DNA of 64,000 nt from Gordonia insulae (GCF_003855095.1 NZ_CP033972.1:3968001-4032000), one strand, 5' to 3'. Shown: positions 26,579-35,931, counted from the stretch's first letter. Numbers and translations are program-made. Notes: generated by a model from the sequence alone, not told the origin.

Positions 26579-27193
26579 GTGACCAACGCCGAACCAGCCC
26601 CTACCGGAAGCGAACCCGCCGCCGGCCGCGGTCCGGTGTCGCCGCAACGCCCGGACATCGCAGCTGCGTTCTGGTGGGAATCCCAGCCGAACGACAAGCT
26701 GGACCGACTGGTGCATTACCTCCGCGAGGACGAGATCCTGTTGGGTGCCCGTAATGCGTGGTTTCGGCGGGCGTGGGGAATCATGGCCGTCACCACGCGC
26801 CGGATCCTCATGGTGAGCACGGCCGGGGACGGTTATGCCTTCGAGTTGCCCATCGACGCCGCACTGGAGATGACCGACGGCGGCGACGACGACGGGTATC
26901 GGATCTTCTATCTGCACGACTACGAGGCGTCGACGAAGCTCTTCTTCACCAACTCGCTGGTGGGCGATTCCGTGTACGACCGTCTTTACTGGTGCGTCTC
27001 CCGGTTGATGCTCGACCGACGTGACGGGGACCTCGATCAGGCCGACGACCAGGGTGTGATCGGTGAGTTCGACCGGTTCCGAAAAGTGAAGGACGCGTTC
27101 GAGGCCGGCGCGCTCGACGAGGAGGCGCTACGTAACGCGACGTTGCGGGTGTTCCTCGGGCCAGAGCGGCAACCGCCGCCACGGACTGTCTGA
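26579..27193 (+). CDS. Uncharacterised protein with PH-like domain, 204 residues
   Basis: After a Pro-rich N-terminus, residues about 35-120 (YLREDEILLGARNAWFRRAW, MAVTTRRILMVSTAGDGYAF) look like a bacterial PH-like domain with the pattern that reads a lipid or protein surface. The C-terminal VKDAFEAGALDEEAL segment resembles a SHOCT-like helix pair. TAGATT lies exactly 7 bases before the GTG and no Shine-Dalgarno is seen, so a leaderless start is likely. Its 3' end overlaps the DUF1266 gene by 66 bases. Confidence 0.6.
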   Translation: MTNAEPAPTGSEPAAGRGPVSPQRPDIAAAFWWESQPNDKLDRLVHYLREDEILLGARNAWFRRAWGIMAVTTRRILMVSTAGDGYAFELPIDAALEMTDGGDDDGYRIFYLHDYEASTKLFFTNSLVGDSVYDRLYWCVSRLMLDRRDGDLDQADDQGVIGEFDRFRKVKDAFEAGALDEEALRNATLRVFLGPERQPPPRTV

Positions 27194-27937
27194 CCGGACC
27201 AGCAGCGCATTCACCCAGTCGCCGGCGACCTGGGCCTTCTCGGCGGTGGTGCCGATGTCGGTGATCGCACTCCAGTACGCGCGACCGATCACGACGCCGT
27301 GCGCGAACTGGCGCCAGTTGGCGTAGTACCCACGCGCCGAGTCCAGTGCGGCGAAGAGCATCGGCCAGCACTCGTCCTCCTGCAGGTAGCCCGAGCGCAG
27401 GGCGGTCCGCACCACAAACGGCACCCGTCCGAGATCCCACGCGCGGATGTGCGTGGGAAAGTACTTGTCGGTCACCGAGTTCCGCAGGACCTTCGAGGTT
27501 CGCAGGGTGTAGAGGGCGTCGTAGTGGGTGATCCAGTAACCGGGCGATGAGCCGCGTGCCGCGGCCCGCGTGGCGAGGAACTCCCGGTGTGCTGAGGGAT
27601 CGTGTCCGGCGGTCTTCTTCATCGCCTCGGCGACCAACGGTGCGATCACCTCGAAGGTCGAACTGTGCATGCCGTCGAGCAACTGGCCCACTGTCTTGCG
27701 GGCCGAGATCGCATCGGTGACGTCCCACCATTCGTGCAGGCGCCTGCGGGCGGACTCCGCGCTCTCGCCGATGGTGATCGAGTCGCAGGCGAACTGGTTC
27801 GGGATCCACATGTGGGCACCCACGTCGAGGGCGGCCTGCCGGCGTTCGGGCAACGGGGTGTCGGCCTGCCAGAGGAAGCGACGACCCAGCGACGACCTCT
27901 CCCCGAACGGGAACGGTGTGATCGGCGGGATGGGCAC
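27128..27937 (-). CDS. DUF1266-domain protein
   Basis: 269 residues. The C-terminal two thirds (GYWITHYDALYTLRTSKVL, WDLGRVPFVVRTALRSGYL, FAHGVVIGRAYWSA) match the DUF1266 pattern: helical, with many Trp and Tyr, function unknown. TACCCT ends 7 bases before the GTG and no Shine-Dalgarno is visible, suggesting leaderless translation. Tail-to-tail overlap with the preceding gene is 66 bases. It is divergent from the methanol dehydrogenase gene. Confidence 0.72.
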   Translation of the reverse strand: MPIPPITPFPFGERSSLGRRFLWQADTPLPERRQAALDVGAHMWIPNQFACDSITIGESAESARRRLHEWWDVTDAISARKTVGQLLDGMHSSTFEVIAPLVAEAMKKTAGHDPSAHREFLATRAAARGSSPGYWITHYDALYTLRTSKVLRNSVTDKYFPTHIRAWDLGRVPFVVRTALRSGYLQEDECWPMLFAALDSARGYYANWRQFAHGVVIGRAYWSAITDIGTTAEKAQVAGDWVNALLVRSDSPWRRLPLWPEEHPQRRVT

Positions 27938-27962
27938 GGAGATCAGGGTAGCGGTCGGCGAA

Positions 27963-27982
27963 TCCTGTCCGAACAGACAGGA
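27963..27982. promoter_or_regulatory. Inverted repeat TCCTGTC-N6-GACAGGA
   Basis: Perfect 7-bp arms between the divergent DUF1266 and methanol dehydrogenase genes. A further GACAGG half lies at about 28020. It may be an operator for the methanol dehydrogenase promoter. Confidence 0.35.
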
Positions 27983-28102
27983 GTACCACTCATCTGTTGG
28001 GTTGAACATATGTGTAGCCAGACAGGTAAGCTTGTGGCGAGTGTGACCTGGGGAACATCGTCGGAGGAGTACACCCCCGTCCGTCACAAGGAGTTTGACC
28101 CC

Positions 28103-29374
28103 ATGGCAATCGAGTTGAACCAGATCTGGGACTTCCCCATCAAGGACTTCCATCCGTTCCCCAACGCGAAGATCGGCGTCGGGGCACACGACATGCTCGG
28201 CGTCGAGGCCAAGGAACTCGGCATGACCCGCGCGTTGCTGATGACCACGGGTCTGCGGGGCTCCGGGATCATCGAGGAGCTCATCGGCAAGATCGAGTAC
28301 CAGGGCGTCGATGTCGTCCTCTACGACAAAGTGGAGTCCAACCCCAAGGACTACAACTGCATGGACGCGGCAGCGCTGTACCAGTCGGAGAAGTGTGACG
28401 GCATCATCTCCGTCGGCGGCGGATCGAGCCACGATGCCGCCAAGGGTGCCCGCATGGTCATCGCCCACGACGGACGCAACATCAACGAGTTCGAGGGCTT
28501 CTCCAAGGCGACGAACAAGGAGAACCCGAAGCACATCGCGGTGTCGACCACCGCGGGTACCGGGTCGGAGACATCGTGGGCGTACGTCATCACGGACACC
28601 TCGGACATGAACAAGCCGCACAAGTGGGTGGCCTTCGACGACACCTGCCTGGTCGATCTGGCGATGGACGATCCGCTGCTCTACTACTCGTGCCCCGAGC
28701 ACTTCACCGCCTTTTGCGGATTCGACGTCCTCGCGCACGCCAGTGAGCCGTATGTATCGCGATTGGATTTCGCGCCGTCGCTGGGCAATGCCAAGTACTC
28801 GATCGAACTGATCCGCGATCACCTGCGCACCGCCGTCTACGAACCTCGCAACCTCGAGGCGCGCACCGGCATGATGCATGCCCAGTACATCGCGGCGCAG
28901 GCGTTCAACTCCGGCGGTCTCGGCCTCATCCATTCGCTGTCGCATGCGGTTTCGGCGTTCTACGACAGTCATCACGGACTGAACAACGCCATCGCGCTGC
29001 CCCGCGTGTGGGAGTACAACCTGCCGTCACGATACGAGCGTTACGCCGACATCGCGGCGTTGCTCGGTGTCGACACCACCAACATGACCAAGGTGCAGGC
29101 TGCCGACGCAGCGGTCGAGGAGGCCATCCGCCTGTCGAAGGATCTCGGCATCCCGGACAACTTCGGTCAGCTCAGTGTGAACAGCTACGAGAAGAACCGG
29201 ATGAACAGCGGCAAGTACGAGGGCCGCGGCGACACCATGGACACCTCGGACAAGCAGATCCGGGCGATCGCCGAGCACATGATGGACGACTGGTGCACGC
29301 CGGGCAACCCGCGTGAGTGCACGGTGGAGTCCCTCATCCCGATGGTGACGCACGCGATGACCGGGAGCTACTGA
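28103..29374 (+). CDS. mno: NDMA-dependent methanol/alcohol dehydrogenase
   Basis: 423 residues, group III iron-type alcohol dehydrogenase fold. GGGSSHDAAKGA and GTGSETSWAYVIT form the nucleotide and metal region. HSLSHAVSAFYDSHHGLNNAIALP provides metal-binding His. The N-terminus MAIELNQIWDFPIKDF is characteristic of the decameric NDMA-dependent methanol oxidoreductases of Amycolatopsis and Mycobacterium. These hold NAD(P)H permanently and pass electrons to mycofactocin or another carrier. AAGGAG lies 9 bases before the ATG. A terminator follows, then MoxR and VWA genes. Confidence 0.92.
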   Translation: MAIELNQIWDFPIKDFHPFPNAKIGVGAHDMLGVEAKELGMTRALLMTTGLRGSGIIEELIGKIEYQGVDVVLYDKVESNPKDYNCMDAAALYQSEKCDGIISVGGGSSHDAAKGARMVIAHDGRNINEFEGFSKATNKENPKHIAVSTTAGTGSETSWAYVITDTSDMNKPHKWVAFDDTCLVDLAMDDPLLYYSCPEHFTAFCGFDVLAHASEPYVSRLDFAPSLGNAKYSIELIRDHLRTAVYEPRNLEARTGMMHAQYIAAQAFNSGGLGLIHSLSHAVSAFYDSHHGLNNAIALPRVWEYNLPSRYERYADIAALLGVDTTNMTKVQAADAAVEEAIRLSKDLGIPDNFGQLSVNSYEKNRMNSGKYEGRGDTMDTSDKQIRAIAEHMMDDWCTPGNPRECTVESLIPMVTHAMTGSY

Positions 29375-29401
29375 CGTCGGTAGTGGGTACTCCCGTGGGG
29401 A

Positions 29402-29438
29402 CGACCCGGGCGAGGCTTGACCTCCTTCGCCCGGGTCG
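29402..29438 (+). terminator. Strong hairpin after methanol dehydrogenase
   Basis: CGACCCGGGCGAGG pairs with CCTTCGCCCGGGTCG over about 14 bp, 28 bases after the stop. There is no long T run, as often in actinobacteria. It may reduce rather than stop read-through into the MoxR gene. Confidence 0.7.
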
Positions 29439-29505
29439 CACTCCGCAACATCATGTCTCACCTGTCCCGCAATCGTCCGTCCACAGCAGCCGAATCGAGG
29501 AGCCG

Positions 29506-30576
29506 ATGCCGACCACGTCGACACTGCCGACACCGATCACCAACTTCGACACCGTCGAGGATCTGGTGGACGGTCTGGGCGGACAGGGATATCTGGCCGA
29601 TGAGGACCTCGCCGTCGTCGTCCATCTGGCGACTCTGCTGGACCGGCCGTTGCTGCTCGAGGGACCGGCCGGCGTCGGGAAGACCGAGCTCGCCAAGGCG
29701 CTTGCCGCCGCGTCGGGCCGCGAGCTGATCCGCCTCCAGTGCTACGAGGGACTCGATGAGTCCCGTGCGCTGTACGAGTGGGACTACGCCCGTCAGCTGT
29801 TGCACGTGCAGATGCTGCGCGATCGGATCAGCGCCGAGCTGGCGTCGGAGCCCAGCCTGAGTTCGGCGTCGGCGGCGCTGGCGCGCACCGATGTCGGCGT
29901 GTACACCGAGGACTTCCTCGTGCCGCGTCCGCTGCTGGCGGCGATCATGTCGACGGTACCCACGGTTCTGCTCGTCGACGAGATCGACCGCACCGACGAG
30001 GCGATGGAAGCGGTGATGCTCGAGGTCCTCGCCGAACGTCAGGTCACCGTGCCCGAGCTGGGCACCTTCACCGCACGGTCGGCGCCGTGGGTCATCCTGA
30101 CCTCCAACGACACCCGCGAACTGTCGCCCGCACTGAAGCGTCGATGCCTGCACTTCCAGGTGGAGTACCCCACTGCGGAACGCGAGCGGCGGATCGTCGC
30201 CGTCCGTGCGCCCGACGTCGAGGACAGCGTGGTCTCCGAGGTCGTCGACCTCGCACGGCGGCTGCGTGACCTCCCGCTGCGCAAGAGCCCCTCCATCGCC
30301 GAGGTGATCGACGCGGCACGGGCCGCATCCCATCTCCGGTCACGCCACGGCCTCGCGAAACCGGCTGATCGCGAACAGAGTTCGCTGGATCGGTCCCTGC
30401 TCGCGCTGCTGGTGAAATTCGGCAGTGACCTCGACATCGCCCGCCGCGCGCTCGACGGCCCGGCCACACCCGGCGGCATCGAACGCGGGATCGGCGTGGA
30501 CGGGTCCACCGCGACCGGCTCGGTCACCGCCACGGCCTTCGGCGCCGGCCGGGCGCGCAGCACCACCCGACGGTAG
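29506..30576 (+). CDS. MoxR-type AAA+ ATPase
   Basis: 356 residues. Walker A GPAGVGKTE at 53-61, Walker B LLVDEIDR, sensor region LTSNDTRELSPALKRRCLH. MoxR ATPases with VWA partners insert metals or remodel target enzymes. Here the neighbour is methanol dehydrogenase, so activation or cofactor handling of that enzyme is a reasonable inference. GAGGAG lies before the ATG. It ends 11 bases before the VWA gene. Confidence 0.9.
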   Translation: MPTTSTLPTPITNFDTVEDLVDGLGGQGYLADEDLAVVVHLATLLDRPLLLEGPAGVGKTELAKALAAASGRELIRLQCYEGLDESRALYEWDYARQLLHVQMLRDRISAELASEPSLSSASAALARTDVGVYTEDFLVPRPLLAAIMSTVPTVLLVDEIDRTDEAMEAVMLEVLAERQVTVPELGTFTARSAPWVILTSNDTRELSPALKRRCLHFQVEYPTAERERRIVAVRAPDVEDSVVSEVVDLARRLRDLPLRKSPSIAEVIDAARAASHLRSRHGLAKPADREQSSLDRSLLALLVKFGSDLDIARRALDGPATPGGIERGIGVDGSTATGSVTATAFGAGRARSTTRR

Positions 30577-30587
30577 GCGGCGAGGCC

Positions 30588-32144
30588 GTGCCCCCCACCC
30601 CGATCCCCATCGAGCGTGTGCAGCTCGCGGCCGACCGTGCCCGGTCCGTCGACACCCTCGACCTGCTCGCCGTCCTGTTCGGTCGCGTTCTTCGACAGCA
30701 CGGCGTGGCCGCCTCACCCGCGGAGGTGATCGAGATCCGCCGCGCGCTGGCGATCGTCGGTGCCGGCGACGTCGCACGGCTACGCGCGGCCGTGCGCGCT
30801 GTGGCGGTCAAATACGTCTATGAGACAGCCGGTTTCGAGCGTGCCTTCGACCTCTTCTTCCTCGGCGCCGAGCCGGACGAGGACGACGAGCCGCTGCCCC
30901 GGCCCCGCGGCGCCGCGGCGGATCTCCCGGACGACGTGGTCTGGGACGACGACTTCGAAGGTGCGGCCCGGCGGATCGGCGCCGACGAACACACCGACGA
31001 GATCGGTGAACTGATGGCCGACGATCCCGATGCGGCCGAACGCCACGGGGAGAGTGCGCACCGCGAGGACAACGACTTCTCCGTGTCCGCCGGGGCCGAA
31101 CAACTCGGCGTCGATCCGGATACCCAATCCGTATCCGGCGGAATCACCTACACGGTGGAGGTCGACGAGGCGGACTCGGCCACGGTCGGCGAACTCGTCG
31201 GCACGGCGACCCGGGTCAAGGGAACACCGTTGGGACTCAAGGGTGCCGCCGCCATCCTCGCCGCCCTCGACGCCTACGACGCGCGCCGCGCGTACGGCAC
31301 CGACGGCGCCGAAGGACTCGACGACCTCCGGCGCGCCGAACTCGAACGCGCACTGGCGGCCTTTGTCGACGCGCTGTCGACCCGGCTCGAGGCGGACGCG
31401 GTGCTCGGCCCCACCGATCCCGACACGCAGGTCGTCTCCGATCAGGCCGATATCGATCGCGCCTGCCACCGGTTGGTGCAACGCATGCGCGGCGCTCCCC
31501 GGCGTGCGGTGCGCCGCGGCGACCACGGTGCGCTCGACATCCGTCGGACGATGCGGGCCGCGGTCACCACCGACGGTGTGCCGCTCACGTTGTGGCGGCG
31601 CGTGCACACGCCGGGTCCGGTCAGACTCCTCATCCTGGTGGATGTCTCGCTGTCGGTGCGTCCGGTCACCGGATTCATCTTGCGACTGGCCCAGACGCTG
31701 CATCGTGTGGGTGACCGATGTGAGGTGATCGCCTTCGTGGACAAGCCCGTCCGCGTGACGGATGCACTGCGCACGGCGTCGGCCGACACCGCGTTGGCCG
31801 CGGTGCTGGCCGCCGACGGACTGGATCTCGCGGCCACGAGCGACTACGGCACCATGTTGGCCGGCGTTCTCGACGACTTCGGTGACCTGCTCGGGCGCCG
31901 GACGTCGGTGTTGGTGGTCGGTGATGCCCGCAGCAACGGCTTCGACGCGCGCGTCGACCTGTTCGGCGAGATCTGCCGGAGGGCACACCGGGTGGCATGG
32001 GTGACACCGGAGCCGTCGCGATACTGGACCCAGACCGGCTGTGCTCTCGCCGATTACGCGGAGCACTGTGCCGGTGTGGTCATCGCACGCGATGGTGCCG
32101 AACTGGTCGGCCGCGCCGACGATCTGGGAGTCGCGCTGAGCTGA
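30588..32144 (+). CDS. CoxE-like VWA-domain protein
   Basis: 518 residues. The first half is helical and acidic. The C-terminal VWA_CoxE domain has the MIDAS motif LVDVSLSVRP (DxSxS) and later SDYGTMLAG and VVGDARSNGFD. It is the usual partner of a MoxR ATPase, binding the target and coupling ATP hydrolysis. GTG start, 11 bases after the MoxR gene. The pair together with mno is expected to form one functional module. Confidence 0.88.
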   Translation: MPPTPIPIERVQLAADRARSVDTLDLLAVLFGRVLRQHGVAASPAEVIEIRRALAIVGAGDVARLRAAVRAVAVKYVYETAGFERAFDLFFLGAEPDEDDEPLPRPRGAAADLPDDVVWDDDFEGAARRIGADEHTDEIGELMADDPDAAERHGESAHREDNDFSVSAGAEQLGVDPDTQSVSGGITYTVEVDEADSATVGELVGTATRVKGTPLGLKGAAAILAALDAYDARRAYGTDGAEGLDDLRRAELERALAAFVDALSTRLEADAVLGPTDPDTQVVSDQADIDRACHRLVQRMRGAPRRAVRRGDHGALDIRRTMRAAVTTDGVPLTLWRRVHTPGPVRLLILVDVSLSVRPVTGFILRLAQTLHRVGDRCEVIAFVDKPVRVTDALRTASADTALAAVLAADGLDLAATSDYGTMLAGVLDDFGDLLGRRTSVLVVGDARSNGFDARVDLFGEICRRAHRVAWVTPEPSRYWTQTGCALADYAEHCAGVVIARDGAELVGRADDLGVALS

Positions 32145-32229
32145 CCCGACGTCCGGAACGGTCGGCCCGCAGCCGCTTCGTCGCTCGGCTGTTTGTTGTC
32201 CTCTGAGCACAACTGCCCGCCCGAAGTCT

Positions 32230-32242
32230 GGCCTGTCAGGCC
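32230..32242. promoter_or_regulatory. Palindrome GGCCTGTCAGGCC before acyl-CoA ligase
   Basis: Perfect 6-bp arms around a central T. TTTCAC, 17 bases, TAGTGT just downstream could be the promoter. Weak individually; a candidate operator. Confidence 0.3.
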
Positions 32243-32330
32243 GTTTCACCTGCGGTGTCGCACCCATAGTGTCGTAGCTCACAGCCACTTCTCACAGTTG
32301 CGCTGCCGACCACGACGAAAGGGTTTCACC

Positions 32331-33791
32331 GTGACCGCCTCCTACTTCGCCTGGGATCTCGCCGACCGGGGGGCTGCGCCGTGCGTGCGCGACGACGACT
32401 CGGAGTTGACGTATGCGGAGTTCGCGGAGCGGGTCGAGGGGTGCGCCGAACAACTGCACCGGCTCGGCATCGGTCGCGGTGACGTCGTCGCCACCTTCCT
32501 GCCCAATCGCGTCGAACTCCTCGTCACGCTGATGGCCGCGTGGCGCCTGGGCGCAGTCGCGACCCCTGTCAATCCGGGCTTCACCGGCCACGAGGCCGAC
32601 TATCAACTGGGCGACTCGGGTGCCCGAGTGGTCATCGCCGCCGGCCACCCGCTGACATCGGGCCCGGACCGCATCGTTCTCGACGTCGCCGACCTAGCGA
32701 CCAGTCCGTCGACGACCTGGCAGCCACCCACCACACCGGGCGCCGACGACGATGCGCTTCTCATCTACACGTCCGGTTCCACCGGGCGGCCCAAGGGTGT
32801 TCGACTCTCGCACGCGAATCTGCACTACATGGGCTCGGCGATGACGCGTCACTGTGCGCTCACCGCCCGCGACCACGCATTGCTGGTCCTGCCGCTGTTC
32901 CACGTCAACGCCATCTGCGTCAGCTTCCTCGCCCCGATTCTCGCCGGCGGTCAACTGTCCATCACGGGGAAGTTCTCGGTCTCCCGCTTCTTCGACGACG
33001 TGGCGCGACTGCGGCCCACCTACTTCTCCGCCGTGCCCACCATCTATGCGATGCTCGTGTCGCATCCCGACCTGAGCACCGAACAGCTTGCGTCCCTGCG
33101 GTTCGCGATCTGCGGCGCCGCGCCGATCTCGAAAGAACTCCTCGACCGCGTCGAGCAGACCTTCGGCATCCCGATCGTCGAGGGCTACGGCCTCACCGAA
33201 GGCACCTGCGCCTCCGCCTGCAACCCGATCGACGGAGTCCGCAAACTCGGCACGGTCGGCCCGGCGCTGCCCGGCCAACAGATCTCGATCGTGGACCCGG
33301 ACGGCCGCGATCTTCCCGCCGGCGAGACCGGCGAGGTCGTCATCGGCGGGCCGAATGTCATGCAGGGCTACCTGAATCGGCCCGACGCGACGGCCACCGC
33401 CCTCGTCGACGGACGGCTCCGTACCGGCGATGTGGGGCGACTCGACGACGACGGCTACCTGACGCTCGTCGATCGCATCAAGGACATGATCATCCGGGGC
33501 GGAGAGAACCTCTACCCCAAGGAGATCGAGAACGCTCTGGCCACCCACCCCGGAGTACTCGAGTGCGCGGTCGTCGGCGCGCCCGATGAGCTCTACGGCG
33601 AGGTTCCGGTCGCGTTCGTCGTCCCTTATCCCGATCAGCAGGTGACAGCTGCGGTACTCGGAGCTCACCTGACCGAGCGGCTGGCGAAGGTCAAGCAGCC
33701 GAGCAACATTCACATCCTCGACCAACTCCCGCGCAACCCGGTCGGAAAGATCGACAAACCGACCCTCCGCACGCTTGCGCCGGTCGACTAG
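32331..33791 (+). CDS. Acyl-CoA synthetase (AMP-binding), stop in a repeat
   Basis: 486 residues. IYTSGSTGRPKGVRLSH is the P-loop, EGYGLTEGTCAS is A5, GRLRTGDVG and DRIKDMIIRGGENLYP the hinge, and NPVGKIDKPTLR contains the catalytic Lys. Full length for the family. AAAGGG lies before the GTG. The final codons and the TAG stop (GGTCGACTAG) belong to the first unit of the repeat array at 33784, so the array may have reset the C-terminus. Substrate unknown. Confidence 0.9.
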   Translation: MTASYFAWDLADRGAAPCVRDDDSELTYAEFAERVEGCAEQLHRLGIGRGDVVATFLPNRVELLVTLMAAWRLGAVATPVNPGFTGHEADYQLGDSGARVVIAAGHPLTSGPDRIVLDVADLATSPSTTWQPPTTPGADDDALLIYTSGSTGRPKGVRLSHANLHYMGSAMTRHCALTARDHALLVLPLFHVNAICVSFLAPILAGGQLSITGKFSVSRFFDDVARLRPTYFSAVPTIYAMLVSHPDLSTEQLASLRFAICGAAPISKELLDRVEQTFGIPIVEGYGLTEGTCASACNPIDGVRKLGTVGPALPGQQISIVDPDGRDLPAGETGEVVIGGPNVMQGYLNRPDATATALVDGRLRTGDVGRLDDDGYLTLVDRIKDMIIRGGENLYPKEIENALATHPGVLECAVVGAPDELYGEVPVAFVVPYPDQQVTAAVLGAHLTERLAKVKQPSNIHILDQLPRNPVGKIDKPTLRTLAPVD

Positions 33792-34024
33792 CCGCGACCC
33801 CGCCACCCCTCCGCTGGTCGAGTAGCCGCGACCCCCACCTGTCCGCTGGTCGAGTAGCCGCGACCCCGCAACCGTCCGCTGGTCGAGTAGCCGCGACCCC
33901 CATCTGTCCCGCTGGTCGAGTAGTCGCGACCCCGCAACCGTCCGCTGGTCGGGTAGCCACGACCCCCACCTGTCCGCTGGTCGAGTAGTCGCGAGCCCCC
34001 AAGGGCGAGCGGCGTATCGAGACC
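33784..34024. repeat. Tandem array of a 32-33 bp REP-like unit
   Basis: Six units of 32-34 bp of the form CGAGTAGCCGCGACCCC followed by either GCAACCGTCCGCTGGT or CACCTGTCCGCTGGT in alternation. A seventh unit is followed by GGGCGAGCGGCGTATCGAGACC. That last unit folds back on itself: GGTCGAGTAG...CGTATCGAGACC. The alternation gives a higher-order period of about 65 bp. The sequence type is common as a dispersed imperfect palindrome in Gordonia and Rhodococcus. 34025-34077 is a C-rich spacer with the next gene's ribosome site (AAAAGGAG). Confidence 0.85.
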
Positions 34025-34077
34025 ACTCCACCCACACCCACACCCCCACACCCCCGACCCGAAAAGGAGCCATTCCC

Positions 34078-35931
34078 ATGGGATTCAAAGAAGCCGACTT
34101 CCCACCGGTCGATCCGCAGACCTTCCTCGACAAACCGTTCCTCGACCGACTCCGGGTCCTCGGCGCGCACTGGGCGGAGTACGGGTTCGGTTCACCCAAG
34201 ATGGTGCACGTCATCTATCTGCTGAAGGTGTTCGTGTTCTACGCCGGCGTCGGCATCACCCTCGCCACCCTGACCTCCGGGCTCAATCCGCTGCACGTCT
34301 CCGAGTGGTGGAATCAGCCGATCGTCTATCAGAAGGCGGTCCTCTGGACCGTTCTGGTGGAGGTCCTGGGTATCGGAGGTTCCTGGGGGCCGCTGGCCGG
34401 CCACTTCAAGCCGATGACCGGAGGGCTGCTGTACTGGTTGCGGCCCAACACCATTCGTCTCCCACCATGGCCGGGTAAGGTGCCCTTCACCAAGGGCGAC
34501 AGCCGCACCCCGTTCGACGTGATGGTGTATGCGTTGCTCCTGGCCAATCTGGTCGTCGCCGTCGTCCTGCCGGGCGTTTCGTCGACGTCGCTGGACGGCG
34601 CCCTGCCCGACAACCAGGGGCTCGTGAATCCGGTCCTCATGTACACCCTGATCGCGCTTCTCGTCCTGATGGGGCTGCGCGACAAGGTGATCTTCATCGC
34701 GGCGCGCTCCGAACAGTATCTGCCGGCGTTGATCTTCTTCGGCTTCCTGCCGTTCGTCGACATGATCCTGGCGCTCAAGCTGCTCATCGTGACGGTCTGG
34801 GTCGGGGCGGGCGTCTCCAAGCTGGGACACCACTTCTCGAACGTCATCCCGCCGATGCTGTCCAACACGCCGTGGCTGGGGAGCAAGGCGATCAAGCGGT
34901 CGCACTACCGAAACTTCCCCGTGGACATGCGCCCGTCCAAGCTGGCCGCCGGTGTCGGCCACGTGTTGGGGACGATCGTCGAGATCGTCACGCCGTTGGT
35001 GTTGCTGTTCTCCACCAACAAATGGCTCACGCTGGCCGCGGTCGCGTTGATGGTGTGCTTCCACCTGTTCATCCTCTCCACGTTCCCGCTCGCGGTTCCG
35101 CTGGAATGGAATCTGCTCTTCGCCTATGCCGCGATCTTCCTGTTCTGGGGATTCCCGAACTGGGACGGCTACGGACTGACCGACACGACGATGCCGTGGG
35201 CACTGGTCGCCATCGCGATCGCACTCTGCTTCTTCCCGGTGCTCGGCAATCTTCGGCCCGACCTCGTCTCGTTCCTGCCGTCCATGCGGCAGTACGCCGG
35301 CAACTGGGCATCTGCGACCTGGGCCTTCGCGCCGGGTGCGGAGGACAAGCTCGACAAGTTCGTGGTGCGCGGTGCCAAGAACACCCGTACGCAACTCCTC
35401 GCGTCCTATCCTCCGGAGGTCGCCGACGTCGTCATGCATCAGATGATGGCCTGGCGGTCGATGCACAGCCAGGGCCGCGCGCTGTTCTCCCTGATGCTGC
35501 GCCACCTGGGCGACGACATCAACACCTACACGCTGCGCGAGGCCGAGTTCTCCTGTAACTCGCTGGTGGCCTTCAACTTCGGTGACGGGCACCTGCACGA
35601 CGAGAAGATGATCGCCGCGCTGCAGCGTCGCTGCGACTTCGCACCCGGCGAGTTCACCATCGCGTGGATCGAATCGCAGCCCATCCACAAGGGCACCCAG
35701 AGTTACAAGGTCATCGACGCCGCACTCGGCGTGATCGAAACCGGCACCTACCGCGTCAAGGACGCCGTCGAGGAGCAACCGTGGCTGCCCAACGGGCCGA
35801 TCCCGTTCGAGGTCGACTGGACGCTGGACGTTGACGCGGCTCGCGCCCTGACGGATCCTGAGATCGTGCGGGAACCGAAGATGCGATCCGGCGCGGTGGG
35901 CGACGCCGCGCAGAACCAGGTGCAACAGTGA
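34078..35931 (+). CDS. DUF3556 multi-pass membrane protein
   Basis: 617 residues. About ten membrane segments between residues 40 and 400 (for example VIYLLKVFVFYAGVGITLA and FFGFLPFVDMILALKLLIV), then a soluble C-terminal domain of about 200 residues. DUF3556 proteins occur almost only in mycolic-acid bacteria; function unknown. The stop overlaps the next gene (GTGA). AAAAGGAG precedes the ATG. Co-transcription with an FAD oxidoreductase suggests membrane-associated lipid or terpenoid redox chemistry (inference). Confidence 0.85.
   Translation: MGFKEADFPPVDPQTFLDKPFLDRLRVLGAHWAEYGFGSPKMVHVIYLLKVFVFYAGVGITLATLTSGLNPLHVSEWWNQPIVYQKAVLWTVLVEVLGIGGSWGPLAGHFKPMTGGLLYWLRPNTIRLPPWPGKVPFTKGDSRTPFDVMVYALLLANLVVAVVLPGVSSTSLDGALPDNQGLVNPVLMYTLIALLVLMGLRDKVIFIAARSEQYLPALIFFGFLPFVDMILALKLLIVTVWVGAGVSKLGHHFSNVIPPMLSNTPWLGSKAIKRSHYRNFPVDMRPSKLAAGVGHVLGTIVEIVTPLVLLFSTNKWLTLAAVALMVCFHLFILSTFPLAVPLEWNLLFAYAAIFLFWGFPNWDGYGLTDTTMPWALVAIAIALCFFPVLGNLRPDLVSFLPSMRQYAGNWASATWAFAPGAEDKLDKFVVRGAKNTRTQLLASYPPEVADVVMHQMMAWRSMHSQGRALFSLMLRHLGDDINTYTLREAEFSCNSLVAFNFGDGHLHDEKMIAALQRRCDFAPGEFTIAWIESQPIHKGTQSYKVIDAALGVIETGTYRVKDAVEEQPWLPNGPIPFEVDWTLDVDAARALTDPEIVREPKMRSGAVGDAAQNQVQQ

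Noticed and set aside
33784..34024. Possible CRISPR array
   Set aside because: Units are contiguous without unique spacers, vary between copies and end in a REP-type hairpin; no cas genes are near.
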